A DNA stretch of 64,000 bases from Billgrantia pellis (GTDB lineage Bacteria > Pseudomonadota > Gammaproteobacteria > Pseudomonadales > Halomonadaceae): assembly GCF_008297955.1 (NCBI RefSeq), contig NZ_VTPY01000007.1:186001-250000 (forward strand). The letters run 5' to 3'. A program made the position numbers and the translations under genes. Each line of letters opens with the position of its first letter. Position 1 is the stretch's first letter. Below, one piece after another: positions 27,212-35,270 of the stretch. The notes beneath the pieces are model-generated. The model had not been told where the DNA came from. It did no database searches and saw only the letters and a program-made list of their open reading frames with translations.

Positions 27212-27369
27212 CGGGCATCTCCATGGCCTTCGATAGGTAATTTCTAAGTTAGGTTGAGATTCAGTGGGTTACAAGGCGGCAACTGTTGGGTTGGCGCCGC
27301 CGGCCGAGTTACCGGCCAGCTTGCCGGGTGCGGTATGCTGAATGGACAAGGCTTTGGAAGGAAACCCCC

Positions 27370-27960
27370 ATGTCAGATCAATCTCCGTATCAGCGTGTCA
27401 TGTCCGAGCTTGACGCCCTGCACGCCGAGGACCCGAGGCGGGTGGAGGTCGAGGGTGAATCTCTGCCGCTGGAGCTGTGGCATGCGGGCCGCATGAGTGC
27501 CTGGCTGACACGCGTGGTGGAGGCACCCGACGAGCTGACGCGGATCGCGGTGCGTGCCCAGCACCTGCAGCGCTGGCAGGTGCCGCGCAGCGAATATCCC
27601 GAGGGGCGCGTGGGTTATCTCACCTGGCGCCGCGACCAGGGCAAGCGGGCCGGGGAGACCACGGCCACGCTGATGGAAGCGGCCGGCTATCCGGCGGAGC
27701 AGGCCGAGCAGGCGGCGCGGATGATACGCAAGCAGGGGCTGGGCCGTGATGCTGGCGCCCAGGCGGTGGAGGATTGCGCCTGCCTGGTGTTCCTCGTGAA
27801 CTATTTCGCCGACTTCTCCCGACAGGTGGAGCGCGATCACCTGGTGCGCATCGTGCAGAAGACCTGGGGCAAGATGTCGCCGCGGGCACGGGAACTGGCG
27901 CTGACGCTGCCGATGAGCGACGAGGCGCGGGCCGTGGTGGAAGAGGCGCTGGCGGGCTAG
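27370..27960 (+). CDS. DUF4202 family protein, 196 aa
   Basis: Soluble, mainly helical protein with the family core LWHAGRMSAWLTRV...AVRAQHLQRWQVPRSEYPEGRVGYLTWRR and EDCACLVFLVNYFADF. The paired His residues (AQHLQRW) and acidic groups are reminiscent of HD-type metal sites, but the chemistry is unknown. The ATG at 27370 gives the family length; upstream frames lack a ribosome-binding site. Confidence 0.82.
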   Translation: MSDQSPYQRVMSELDALHAEDPRRVEVEGESLPLELWHAGRMSAWLTRVVEAPDELTRIAVRAQHLQRWQVPRSEYPEGRVGYLTWRRDQGKRAGETTATLMEAAGYPAEQAEQAARMIRKQGLGRDAGAQAVEDCACLVFLVNYFADFSRQVERDHLVRIVQKTWGKMSPRARELALTLPMSDEARAVVEEALAG

Positions 27961-27968
27961 GCGAAGAC

Positions 27969-27999
27969 AGTCCCGGTCCGACCGTCGCCGGCCGGGACT
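27969..27999. terminator. possible bidirectional terminator
   Basis: Inverted repeat AGTCCCGG / CCGGGACT with a 15-base loop between two convergent genes. No U-tract on either side, so function is uncertain. Confidence 0.35.
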
Positions 28000-28006
28000 T
28001 GGCGTT

Positions 28007-28375
28007 TCAGGGTACCAGCGTCTGGGCCGCTTCCAGGTAGTTGGCGCCGTGGCTCTGCACGCGTTCGAAGTCGCCGGTCTCGGAGCCCAGATGTACCTCT
28101 TCCAGGTCGACCGCCATTGCGTCCGCTTCTTTGTTGATCTTCTCCAGCGCGTTTTCGAGGGTGTAGGTGAGTTCGTGGATGGTGCCGAGGTCCTCGAGGC
28201 TCAGTTCGTCCTGGGCGAGCAGCTCGGCGAATCGCTGGTTATGTTCCGAGAAGTTGGCCACCGCCTGGCTCAGGGTGTCGGCGGGTTCGCCCTTGAAGTG
28301 CTCGGTAGGTGGGCTGGCCTGAGCGGTGGCAGCGACCACAACGGCCGACAGCGCAGGCAGCAGTCGTTTCTTCAT
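28007..28375 (-). CDS. exported DUF6746-like protein (paralogue 2), iron-regulated candidate, 122 aa
   Basis: Signal peptide MKKRLLPALSAVVVAATAQA followed by a helical mature domain similar to the protein at 26792-27211. ATG 28375 has AGGAG nine bases upstream. A promoter (TTGCCC-17 bases-TAAATG on the minus strand) precedes it, with a Fur-like AAATGAGAATGGTTTG stretch over the predicted start of transcription. Periplasmic; function unknown, but iron control would fit a role in metal handling or stress. Confidence 0.78.
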   Translation of the reverse strand: MKKRLLPALSAVVVAATAQASPPTEHFKGEPADTLSQAVANFSEHNQRFAELLAQDELSLEDLGTIHELTYTLENALEKINKEADAMAVDLEEVHLGSETGDFERVQSHGANYLEAAQTLVP

Positions 28376-28390
28376 GACGCGTCTCCTATC

Positions 28391-28443
28391 AAATGAGAAT
28401 GGTTTGTGTTTGCACATTTACCACTCTCATCGATGGCGGGCAA
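28391..28443 (-). promoter_or_regulatory. promoter and Fur-like box of DUF6746 paralogue 2
   Basis: Minus-strand TTGCCC (28443-28438) and TAAATG (28420-28415) are 17 bases apart. AAATGAGAATGGTTTG at 28391-28406 carries two GAGAATG/AATGG-type Fur hexamers where transcription should begin. A further GAGAATGATTTTT stretch lies at 28458-28470. Confidence 0.5.
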
Positions 28444-28481
28444 GAAGAAAACAAAACGAGAATGATTTTTCTTCGTGGCGT

Positions 28482-28510
28482 TTGACAGAGGTCGACGTGG
28501 GGGGTAGATT
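28482..28510 (+). promoter_or_regulatory. sigma-70 promoter of the 91-residue protein gene
   Basis: TTGACA at 28482-28487 and TAGATT at 28505-28510 with the ideal 17-base spacer, followed immediately by a Fur box. Confidence 0.75.
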
Positions 28511-28518
28511 CTCCATAG

Positions 28519-28541
28519 TTAATGATAATTGTTATCATTAA
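28519..28541 (+). promoter_or_regulatory. perfect Fur box
   Basis: Ten-base arms TTAATGATAA and TTATCATTAA around a TTG centre form a perfect dyad. It contains the classic AATGATAAT and ATTATC-type hexamers and covers the predicted transcription start, so iron-loaded Fur should repress the next gene. Confidence 0.88.
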
Positions 28542-28561
28542 TTGAGCGAACGGAGGTCGCC

Positions 28562-28837
28562 ATGCCGTACTGCTTCAGCACCGCCAACCGCGGGGCCAAC
28601 CCTTCACTGCAGATCTGCGATGCCACCTCGGGCTCGGTACGCCTGGCCGGGATCTATCCGCGCCAGGATACGTGCCTTTCCGAGGAGGAGTGGGCGCTGC
28701 TCCAGCTACGCCGCGAGGAGGCCATTCACGATCTGTTCCGGCGCTCGTTCCTGCTCACTTCCGAGCGTTACCTGAAAGGGGAACTGCCCGAATCCGATTT
28801 ACCCCAAGAGCGGCGGGGGCGCTTCAGCGCAAAGTGA
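28562..28837 (+). CDS. Fur-controlled small protein of unknown function, 91 aa
   Basis: Not recognised. ATG 28562 has CGGAGG upstream and the strongest promoter/Fur-box arrangement in the window. The protein is soluble, has no signal peptide, three Cys (Cys4, Cys19 and Cys38 in the pattern PYCFST, QICDAT, DTCLSE) and a helical, charged C-terminal half (SEEEWALLQLRREEAIHDLFRRSFLLTSERYLKGEL). The final 14 bases overlap the convergent C45 gene. Induction by iron starvation is expected; the role is open. Confidence 0.8.
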   Translation: MPYCFSTANRGANPSLQICDATSGSVRLAGIYPRQDTCLSEEEWALLQLRREEAIHDLFRRSFLLTSERYLKGELPESDLPQERRGRFSAK

Positions 28838-29894
28838 TGCTCAGGCTGTCATCACTTTCGCAGGGTTTGCCGTGGCGCAGGGTCAGGCGCCGCTCGCTCA
28901 GGTTCATCACCACCGAGAACAGGGTTTCCATGCGCTCATCAGCGGGCTGGTCGGGGTTGTAGTGGCGGCAGATCGACATCGGCGCGCCGTGATGATCGCT
29001 GAGGATGTCGAACAGCGCCGCGTCGTCGATGTCCGCCTCGGGGGGCGGCGTGTCGTGAAGCAGGGTGTCGAGCCGTTGAAGGCGTGGCTGCGAATCGACG
29101 CGGGGGAAGTCCTGCACCGGGCAGGCGGCGCCTTGGGCGTAAAGGTGGTTGGTGTGAGTGACAATGCCATTCCGCGGTGCGATTCGGCCCGGTTCGCCGG
29201 GCTGTACCTCGAGCCCCACGGCCTGACCGTTGCCGCTGGCGACGAGGAAGTGCGCCGGCGAGCAGACACGATCACGAGTCGCCACGTCGAGGGCGCTGTC
29301 GAAGTCGGGGCTCTCGAGGATCTTGCGCAGGGCGACGTGGATTGGCAGCCCCTCGCCGCAGGTCTGCGAGCGAATGGCGTTGAGGCAGACGCCGATGCCG
29401 TGAGCGTTCAGCCCCACCTTGCCCACCATGCCGGCCTCGCCGATGGAGATCAGTACGGGGCGGTCGTCGCCCCGGATGCGCAGCGCCACCACATTGCCGA
29501 GCTGATCGTGTCGCCAGTCCCAGTTCTGGGCCAGCCACTGCTGGCCGTGACGCCGCAGAGAGAAGGCCGAGCAGCCGCCGCTGGCGCGGGTCAGGGCGAT
29601 CTCGCTGCGGCAGTTGAGCGTCAGGATATCGAGGAAGTCGACCCCGGCGCCGCGGGCGATGCCGGCCATCTCGTCGAGCATGACCGGAAAGCCGCGTTCG
29701 ATCATCGCTTCGAAGCGGCCGGCTTCGTCGCGTGCCTCGGCCCAGCCGAGGCCGACGAAATCGCGAAACAGACGACCGTAGACCTCGAGGCTTCGCTGGA
29801 TCGGGAGCCGGTGGATGCGTCCGTGGGCTTCGCCGACCTCGCCGGGGCCACCGGCCAGCTCGGTCACACTGAGCGGGGCGGCAGCGGCACTCAC
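28824..29894 (-). CDS. C45-family autoproteolytic acyltransferase/hydrolase, 356 aa
   Basis: N-terminal-nucleophile enzyme related to acyl-CoA:6-aminopenicillanate acyltransferase. The probable nucleophile is the Cys in GGCSAFSL, exposed after self-cleavage of the Gly-Cys bond; LAQNWDW and GKVGLNAHGIGVCLN are also family marks. GTG 29894 shares the four bases GTGA with the stop of the upstream hydrolase and follows GGGGAGG, so the larger frame to 30128 is not used. Substrate unknown (amide or peptide). Confidence 0.85.
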   Translation of the reverse strand: MSAAAAPLSVTELAGGPGEVGEAHGRIHRLPIQRSLEVYGRLFRDFVGLGWAEARDEAGRFEAMIERGFPVMLDEMAGIARGAGVDFLDILTLNCRSEIALTRASGGCSAFSLRRHGQQWLAQNWDWRHDQLGNVVALRIRGDDRPVLISIGEAGMVGKVGLNAHGIGVCLNAIRSQTCGEGLPIHVALRKILESPDFDSALDVATRDRVCSPAHFLVASGNGQAVGLEVQPGEPGRIAPRNGIVTHTNHLYAQGAACPVQDFPRVDSQPRLQRLDTLLHDTPPPEADIDDAALFDILSDHHGAPMSICRHYNPDQPADERMETLFSVVMNLSERRLTLRHGKPCESDDSLSITLR

Positions 29895-30649
29895 AGCACC
29901 TCCCCGAGGTAGGTCATGAACGCGGCCCAGGATTTCTTGTCGGCGCGCTCCTGATAACGCTCCCCATCGAAGACCGTGAAGGCGTGCGGAGCACCGGAGT
30001 AGATCTCGACCTCGTAGGTCGCCTCGATGGCTTCGAGTTCCTCGACCAGCGTGGCGACGTCCTCCAGGGTCACCGACTCGTCGGCGGCGCCATGGGCGAT
30101 CAGCAACGGCGGGACTTCTTCGGGCCACTCCTGTCCTTCCGGCGTGGCCAGGCTGCCGTGAAAGCTGACATAGCCGGCGACGTTCTCGGCCTCGCCGGAG
30201 CGGGCGATCTCCAAGGCTACGGCACCGCCAAAGCAGTAGCCCATGATGACCACCTCTTCGGCAGCCTCCTGTTCGCGGGCCTGGGCCAGGCCCGCCAGGG
30301 TCAACTCACGCATGCGCTCGCGATCACTGTACAGGGCGCTGGTGGCTTCCTGGCGTTCCTCCACCGTCTCGGGGCGCTGGTTCTGGCCGAACAGGTCGAT
30401 GGCGAACGCGTCATAGCCCTGCTCGGCGAGCATGTCGGCGCGCTGGCGTTCATAGTCGTCCAGGCCGTCCCAGTCGTGAACGATCAGTATCGTGCCGCGG
30501 GCGTCGCCGTCGGCACCGGTGAAATACCCTTCGAACGGCTCATCGCCGACTTCGTAAACGATGGCTTCGCCGGCGGGCTCGTAGGCATGAGCGGCCGTGG
30601 CCAGGCTCAGGCTGGCCAACAGCAACACGGGAAGGGAGGCGGAATGCAT
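29891..30649 (-). CDS. exported dienelactone hydrolase family protein, 252 aa
   Basis: Alpha/beta hydrolase with signal peptide (MHSASLPVLLLASLSLATAAHA). Triad elements: nucleophile Cys in GYCFGG, Asp in HGAADESV and His in GAPHAF. The Cys nucleophile and PHAF ending are DLH-type. Unlike most DLHs it is exported. AAGGAG precedes ATG 30649. Translationally coupled to the C45 gene, suggesting linked hydrolytic roles. Confidence 0.87.
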   Translation of the reverse strand: MHSASLPVLLLASLSLATAAHAYEPAGEAIVYEVGDEPFEGYFTGADGDARGTILIVHDWDGLDDYERQRADMLAEQGYDAFAIDLFGQNQRPETVEERQEATSALYSDRERMRELTLAGLAQAREQEAAEEVVIMGYCFGGAVALEIARSGEAENVAGYVSFHGSLATPEGQEWPEEVPPLLIAHGAADESVTLEDVATLVEELEAIEATYEVEIYSGAPHAFTVFDGERYQERADKKSWAAFMTYLGEVL

Positions 30650-30842
30650 GGTTCGGCTCCTTGTCGTCGGGGACATGGGGTGCAGGCCTCTCAGTATAGG
30701 CAGGCGGGTGAGTGCCTTGCCGCCACGGCGGGGTGAACCGGTATAGCGCAACGTTGGTAGTGGAGGCTTGTGTTTTGTTCGCGACCCTTCCAGATTTAGG
30801 GAGGTGCCCTTATTCATTAGCAACCAGAGTGAGCAGAACAAA

Positions 30843-32048
30843 ATGAAAAAACGCATGTTGGCGATGGCCGTGGCAGCGTCCAGTCTGGCATTCGTCGGTG
30901 CTGCGCAGGCACAGGTCAAGATCGGTTTCCTTGGCGGCTTCACCGGACCGATCGAGAGTCTGACGCCGCCGATCTATGAAGGTGCGCAGCTGGCCGTCAG
31001 GCAAATCAACGAGCAGGGCGGGATTCTCGGCGGCCAGACCTTGGAGATGCCCAACGCCGATACCACCTGCAGTGATGCCTCGGCGGCGTCCAACGCGGCG
31101 GATCGCATGGTCAACACCGAAGAGGTGACCGCCATCGTTGGAGCGCTGTGCACCGGGGCGACCCTGGCGGCGGCCAACAACGCGGCCATCCCCGGCGATG
31201 TGGTCATGGTCTCGCCGGCCTCCACGGCGCCGGCCGTCACTGAGCTGGACGACAACGATCTGGTGTTCCGCACCGTACCGTCGGATGCCTACCAGGGCGA
31301 GATCCTGGCCAAGCTGATGCTCGACAAGGGCTTCGACATGGTGGCGGTTACCTACGTCAACAACGACTACGGCCGCGGCCTGGCCGATGCCTTCACCGCG
31401 GCCTTCGCGTCCGGCGGTGGCACCGTGTCGGAGAACCTGGCACATGAGGACGGCCGCGCCGACTACCGTTCCGAGCTGGGCTCGCTCTCGGCGAGTGGCG
31501 CCGACACCCTGGTAGTGCTGGCCTATGCCGACGGTTCGGGCCAGACCATTCTGCGCCAGGCCTACGAGAGCGGCATGTTCAACCAATACGCCGGCGCCGA
31601 CGGCATGGTCGGTTCGTCGCTGGTCGAGGCGGTGGGCGAGGATGCGCTGCAGGGCATGATCGCCACGCGCCCGGGCAGCCCCGAACTGCCGGGCACCGAG
31701 ACCTTCAACCAGGCTGCCGAGGAAGCCGGCTTCGATCCCAGTGCGGTATTCGCCGCCCAAGCCTACGATGCCGCTTTCCTGCTGGCGCTGGCCATCGAGC
31801 AGAACGGCAGCGCCGAGCGCGAGGGGCTCTCCGAGGCACTGCGCAGCGTGGCCTCCGCCCCGGGCGAACAGATCCTGCCGGGCGAGTGGGAGAAGGCGCT
31901 CGAGCTGATCGCGGCCGGTGAGGAGATCAACTACGAAGGCGCCTCCGGTCGCCATGAATTCGATGAGAATGGCGACGTGCCCGGCATCGTGGTCGAGATG
32001 ACGGTGGAAGGCAGCGAGTTCGTCGGCAAGGGGCAGGTCGACCTCTAA
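30843..32048 (+). CDS. branched-chain amino-acid-type ABC transporter substrate-binding protein, 401 aa
   Basis: Signal peptide MKKRMLAMAVAASSLAFVGAAQA and a type I periplasmic binding fold (VKIGFLGGFTGPIESLTPP; DTTCSDASAASNAADRMV; VTYVNNDYGRGLADAF). The start ATG 30843 removes a non-signal extension. It faces the convergent livM-livH-livF-livG genes across one shared terminator, so it is the likely binding protein of that importer. It resembles the amino-acid/amide subclass (HAAT) more than classical LivK. Confidence 0.9.
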   Translation: MKKRMLAMAVAASSLAFVGAAQAQVKIGFLGGFTGPIESLTPPIYEGAQLAVRQINEQGGILGGQTLEMPNADTTCSDASAASNAADRMVNTEEVTAIVGALCTGATLAAANNAAIPGDVVMVSPASTAPAVTELDDNDLVFRTVPSDAYQGEILAKLMLDKGFDMVAVTYVNNDYGRGLADAFTAAFASGGGTVSENLAHEDGRADYRSELGSLSASGADTLVVLAYADGSGQTILRQAYESGMFNQYAGADGMVGSSLVEAVGEDALQGMIATRPGSPELPGTETFNQAAEEAGFDPSAVFAAQAYDAAFLLALAIEQNGSAEREGLSEALRSVASAPGEQILPGEWEKALELIAAGEEINYEGASGRHEFDENGDVPGIVVEMTVEGSEFVGKGQVDL

Positions 32049-32074
32049 GCCGGCACTACCGCACCTAGCAGGAA

Positions 32075-32110
32075 AAACAGCCCCGGCGGGGAAATTCGCC
32101 GGGGCTGTTT
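32075..32110. terminator. bidirectional terminator between binding protein and livM
   Basis: Fourteen-bp stem (AAACAGCCCCGGCG / CGCCGGGGCTGTTT) with an 8-base loop, with A-rich left flank and T-rich right arm end, serving both convergent transcripts. Confidence 0.85.
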
Positions 32111-32132
32111 CGTGTCTGGGAAACCGTATTGG

Positions 32133-33452
32133 CTATCCGTGATGCTTGACCTTTTCCGGCAACAGCCCCTGCGGGGCGAAGCGCAGTACCAGGGTGATCA
32201 GCAGGCCAATCACGAACACCCGGGCCTGAAGCGCGCGGCTGTCCAGGTTGCTCGGCGCCTCCCAGCCGAAGGCACCCTCGCCGACCCACACCGCCAGGTT
32301 CATCAGCGCGAGCGCCAGCGGTTCGGACATGATCCAGATGATATAAACCGCCACGGCGCCGAAGATCGTGCCCAGGTTATTGCCGGGGCCGCCGAGGATG
32401 ACCATCACCAACACCAGGAAGGTGTGGTTGAGGGGCAGATAACCCTGGGGGTCGAACAGGCTGTTGAACGACGTCAGCGCGCCGCCGCCGATGCCCATCA
32501 GGATGCAGCCCAGCACGAAAATCTCCAGCCGGCGTCGGTTGATGTCTTTGCCCATGGCCGAGGCGGCGACCTCGTTGTCGCGAATGGCGCGAATCATGCG
32601 CCCCCAGGGGGCATGATAGGCGCGGTGCAGCAGGAAGAAGATCACCGCGATCATCGCGGCTGTCAGCGAGAGATAGAGCGCCCGGGACAACGTGAAGCCG
32701 AGGGTGCTGGGCCCGGGGGTGGGCCAGGGCAGCGGCGAGACGGTGGCAGTGCCGCGGGTCAGCCAGTCGGAGTTCTTGAGGAATGCCTTGATGATCTCGG
32801 CAATGCCCAGGGTGGCGATGGCCAGGTAGTCGCTGCGCAAGCCCAGGCAGATATGGCCGATGAGGTAGCCAACACCGCCGGCCAGCGCGCCGCCGACGAT
32901 CCAGCCGGTCCAGGCCGGCAGCCCCAGGCCTCCGATGAAGCCGGCGCGCGATTCGATCTCGCCGGTCACTTCACGCAGCATGCTGATCACCACCAGGTAG
33001 AGTACCACGGCGAGCACGATGGCGATCAGGGTGCGCAGCTTCCTGGGCACGCCGAGACGATCGAGCCGGGTGGCACCGAACACCAGCATCACCGCCGCGG
33101 CGAGGTAGAGCAGCACGCGGCCCAGTTCACCGGGCAGCTCGGTGCCCCAGAAGGCGTCGTTGACCGGCACGCTGAAGAACATGGCGCAGAACCCGCCTAG
33201 CGCCACGAAACCCATCACCCCGGCGTTGAACTGGCCGGCATAGCCCCATTGAATGGTCAGGCCCAGCGCGAGGATGGCGTAGCAGGCCGCCTCCACGAGC
33301 ATGCGCGTGCTGTAGGCGATGCCCATGATCGCATAGACGCCGAGCACCGCCACCAGGAGGGCGCCGAACAGAACGACCTCGCGCAGTGGAAAGCGCGAGG
33401 GAGCGGCCACCGCATCGGGGCGATGCGAAGCGTGTTCTTGTTGTGTGCTCAT
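32133..33452 (-). CDS. livM: branched-chain amino-acid ABC transporter permease LivM, 439 aa
   Basis: Membrane permease with the LivM signature (GLRSDYLAIATLGIAEIIKAFLKN and WGRMIRAIRDNEVAASAMGKD, the EAA loop). N-terminal polar tail of ~25 residues. About ten helices; slightly longer than E. coli LivM. Start overlaps the livH stop (TGATG). Forms the translocation pore with LivH. Confidence 0.92.
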   Translation of the reverse strand: MSTQQEHASHRPDAVAAPSRFPLREVVLFGALLVAVLGVYAIMGIAYSTRMLVEAACYAILALGLTIQWGYAGQFNAGVMGFVALGGFCAMFFSVPVNDAFWGTELPGELGRVLLYLAAAVMLVFGATRLDRLGVPRKLRTLIAIVLAVVLYLVVISMLREVTGEIESRAGFIGGLGLPAWTGWIVGGALAGGVGYLIGHICLGLRSDYLAIATLGIAEIIKAFLKNSDWLTRGTATVSPLPWPTPGPSTLGFTLSRALYLSLTAAMIAVIFFLLHRAYHAPWGRMIRAIRDNEVAASAMGKDINRRRLEIFVLGCILMGIGGGALTSFNSLFDPQGYLPLNHTFLVLVMVILGGPGNNLGTIFGAVAVYIIWIMSEPLALALMNLAVWVGEGAFGWEAPSNLDSRALQARVFVIGLLITLVLRFAPQGLLPEKVKHHG

Positions 33453-34459
33453 CAGATCACCTTACCCTTGAAGATGCCGGTGGGACGCCACACCAGGATG
33501 GCGACCAGGATGAAGAAGGGCACCACGATCTTGTACTCGGTGCCGACGAAGGCGAGGTTGCCGGCCTGCGCCAGCCACTCGGGCAGGCTGTCGCGGAAGG
33601 GGCGCAGCAGCACCGACCAGTTGAATACCGCCAGGGTCTCGGCGAAGCCCACCACGAAGCCGCCGGCGATGGCGCCGTAGGGATGCCCTACGCCGCCGAC
33701 GATGGCCGCGGCGAAGATCGGCAGCAGCAGGAAAAAACTGAGGTCGGGCTTGAAGGTTACGTCGAGCGACAACAGCGTGCCGGCGATGGCGGCCAGCCCC
33801 CCGGCGATCACCCAAGTGACGGCCACGATGGTATTGGTATTGATCCCCGAGGCACGCGCCAGGTCGGGGTTGTCGGACATGGCGCGCATCGCCTTGCCCA
33901 GCCGCGAGCGGTTGAGGAACAGGTGCAAACCGACCACGGCGGTGACGGTAAGCACGAAGAGGATGATCTGCGGCTCGGTAATCACGATCGGCGCCCGGAC
34001 GCCCTCGATGGGCAGAGCGATGCGGTAGATTTCCTTGCGCTCGCCGGCGAGATAAAGATTCTGTGCGCCGGTGCCGGCAAACAGGCGGATCAACCCCTGC
34101 AACATTAGGGTCACGCCCAGCGAGCCGATCACCAGCACGATCGGCTTGACGCCATGCGCACGCAGCGGCTTGTAGAACGCCCGGTCGATACCCACCGCGA
34201 GCAATGCGGTGAGCGCGATGGCCAGCGGCAGCATGACCACCGGGGTCGGCAGCCCCACGACACCGCCCACGCCGGGAAAGGCCAGCGTCAGCAGCAGTAC
34301 CATGAAGGCGCCGAAGGTCATCATGTCGGCGTGGGCGAAGTGCGCGAAACGCATGATGCTGAACACCAGCGTCACGCCGACGGCACCGATGGCGTAGATC
34401 GAGCCGGACACACTGCCGGCGATCAGCACGTTATTGATGAAGAAGACCAGTTCGTTCAC
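33452..34459 (-). CDS. livH: branched-chain amino-acid ABC transporter permease LivH, 335 aa
   Basis: Eight-helix permease; motifs SGSIYAIGAVGVTLVFSIMRFAHFAHADMMTFGAF at the N-terminus and the EAA-like SRLGKAMRAMSDNPDLARASGIN. GTG start after GGAGAG. Follows livF by 29 bases. Order livG-livF-livH-livM on the minus strand. Confidence 0.92.
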   Translation of the reverse strand: MNELVFFINNVLIAGSVSGSIYAIGAVGVTLVFSIMRFAHFAHADMMTFGAFMVLLLTLAFPGVGGVVGLPTPVVMLPLAIALTALLAVGIDRAFYKPLRAHGVKPIVLVIGSLGVTLMLQGLIRLFAGTGAQNLYLAGERKEIYRIALPIEGVRAPIVITEPQIILFVLTVTAVVGLHLFLNRSRLGKAMRAMSDNPDLARASGINTNTIVAVTWVIAGGLAAIAGTLLSLDVTFKPDLSFFLLLPIFAAAIVGGVGHPYGAIAGGFVVGFAETLAVFNWSVLLRPFRDSLPEWLAQAGNLAFVGTEYKIVVPFFILVAILVWRPTGIFKGKVI

Positions 34460-34488
34460 GACGTTCTCTCCAGATCCTGACTCCGGGC

Positions 34489-35193
34489 TCAGCCGCCCAG
34501 GAAACTCTTGGCGACTTCGGGGTCGGCGAGCAGGGCGGCACCGGTATCGGTGAAGCGGTTCTGGCCGGCGGCCAGGACGAAACCCTTGTCGGCGATGGCC
34601 AGTGCCTGTTTAGCGTTCTGTTCCACCATCAGGATGCCGACGCCGGCGGCGTTGATCTCCTTCACCCGCTCGAATATCTCGTTCATGTAGAGCGGCGAGA
34701 GGCCGGCGGTGGGCTCGTCGAGCAACAGAATCTCGGGTTCGGCCATCAGCGCGCGGCCCATGGCGACCATCTGACGCTGGCCGCCGGAGAGTTCGCCGGC
34801 CGGCTGGTGGCGCTTGTCGTAGAGCGGCGGAAAGAACTCGTAGACCTTCTTCAGCATGCGCTTGACGTTGCCCGGCTTGAGGAAGGCACCCATCTCGAGG
34901 TTCTCTTTCACGGTGAGACTGGGGAAGACGTTCTTCTCCTGGGGAACGAAGCCCATGCCCTTCTGCACCAGCTTGTTGGGCGGCAGGTTGTGGATCGGCT
35001 CGCCGCGCAGCAGGATCTCGCCCTGGCTGACGGTGAGCAGGCCGAAGACGGCCTTGAGCATGGTCGACTTGCCGGCGCCGTTGGGGCCGACGATCACGCC
35101 GACCTCGTCGGCCTCGATCGTCATGTTCACCCCGTTGAGGATGTTCATGCCGCCGTAGCCGCCATACACGTCGCGTGCTTCGAGTAGTGGCAT
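34489..35193 (-). CDS. livF: branched-chain amino-acid ABC transporter ATPase LivF, 234 aa
   Basis: Walker A GPNGAGKSTMLKAVFG, signature LSGGQRQMVAMGRAL, Walker B ILLLDEPTAGLSP. The GMGFVPQEKNVFPSLTV Q-loop and ~234-residue length identify LivF rather than LivG. Energises LivHM together with LivG. Confidence 0.92.
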   Translation of the reverse strand: MPLLEARDVYGGYGGMNILNGVNMTIEADEVGVIVGPNGAGKSTMLKAVFGLLTVSQGEILLRGEPIHNLPPNKLVQKGMGFVPQEKNVFPSLTVKENLEMGAFLKPGNVKRMLKKVYEFFPPLYDKRHQPAGELSGGQRQMVAMGRALMAEPEILLLDEPTAGLSPLYMNEIFERVKEINAAGVGILMVEQNAKQALAIADKGFVLAAGQNRFTDTGAALLADPEVAKSFLGG

Positions 35194-35270
35194 CTTGGAT
35201 TCTCTGCGCTGTCGTGACGGTTCTTCTTGTCTCCCGCTTGGGCGGGCGGGCTTGGGTGGGGACGGTGCCC

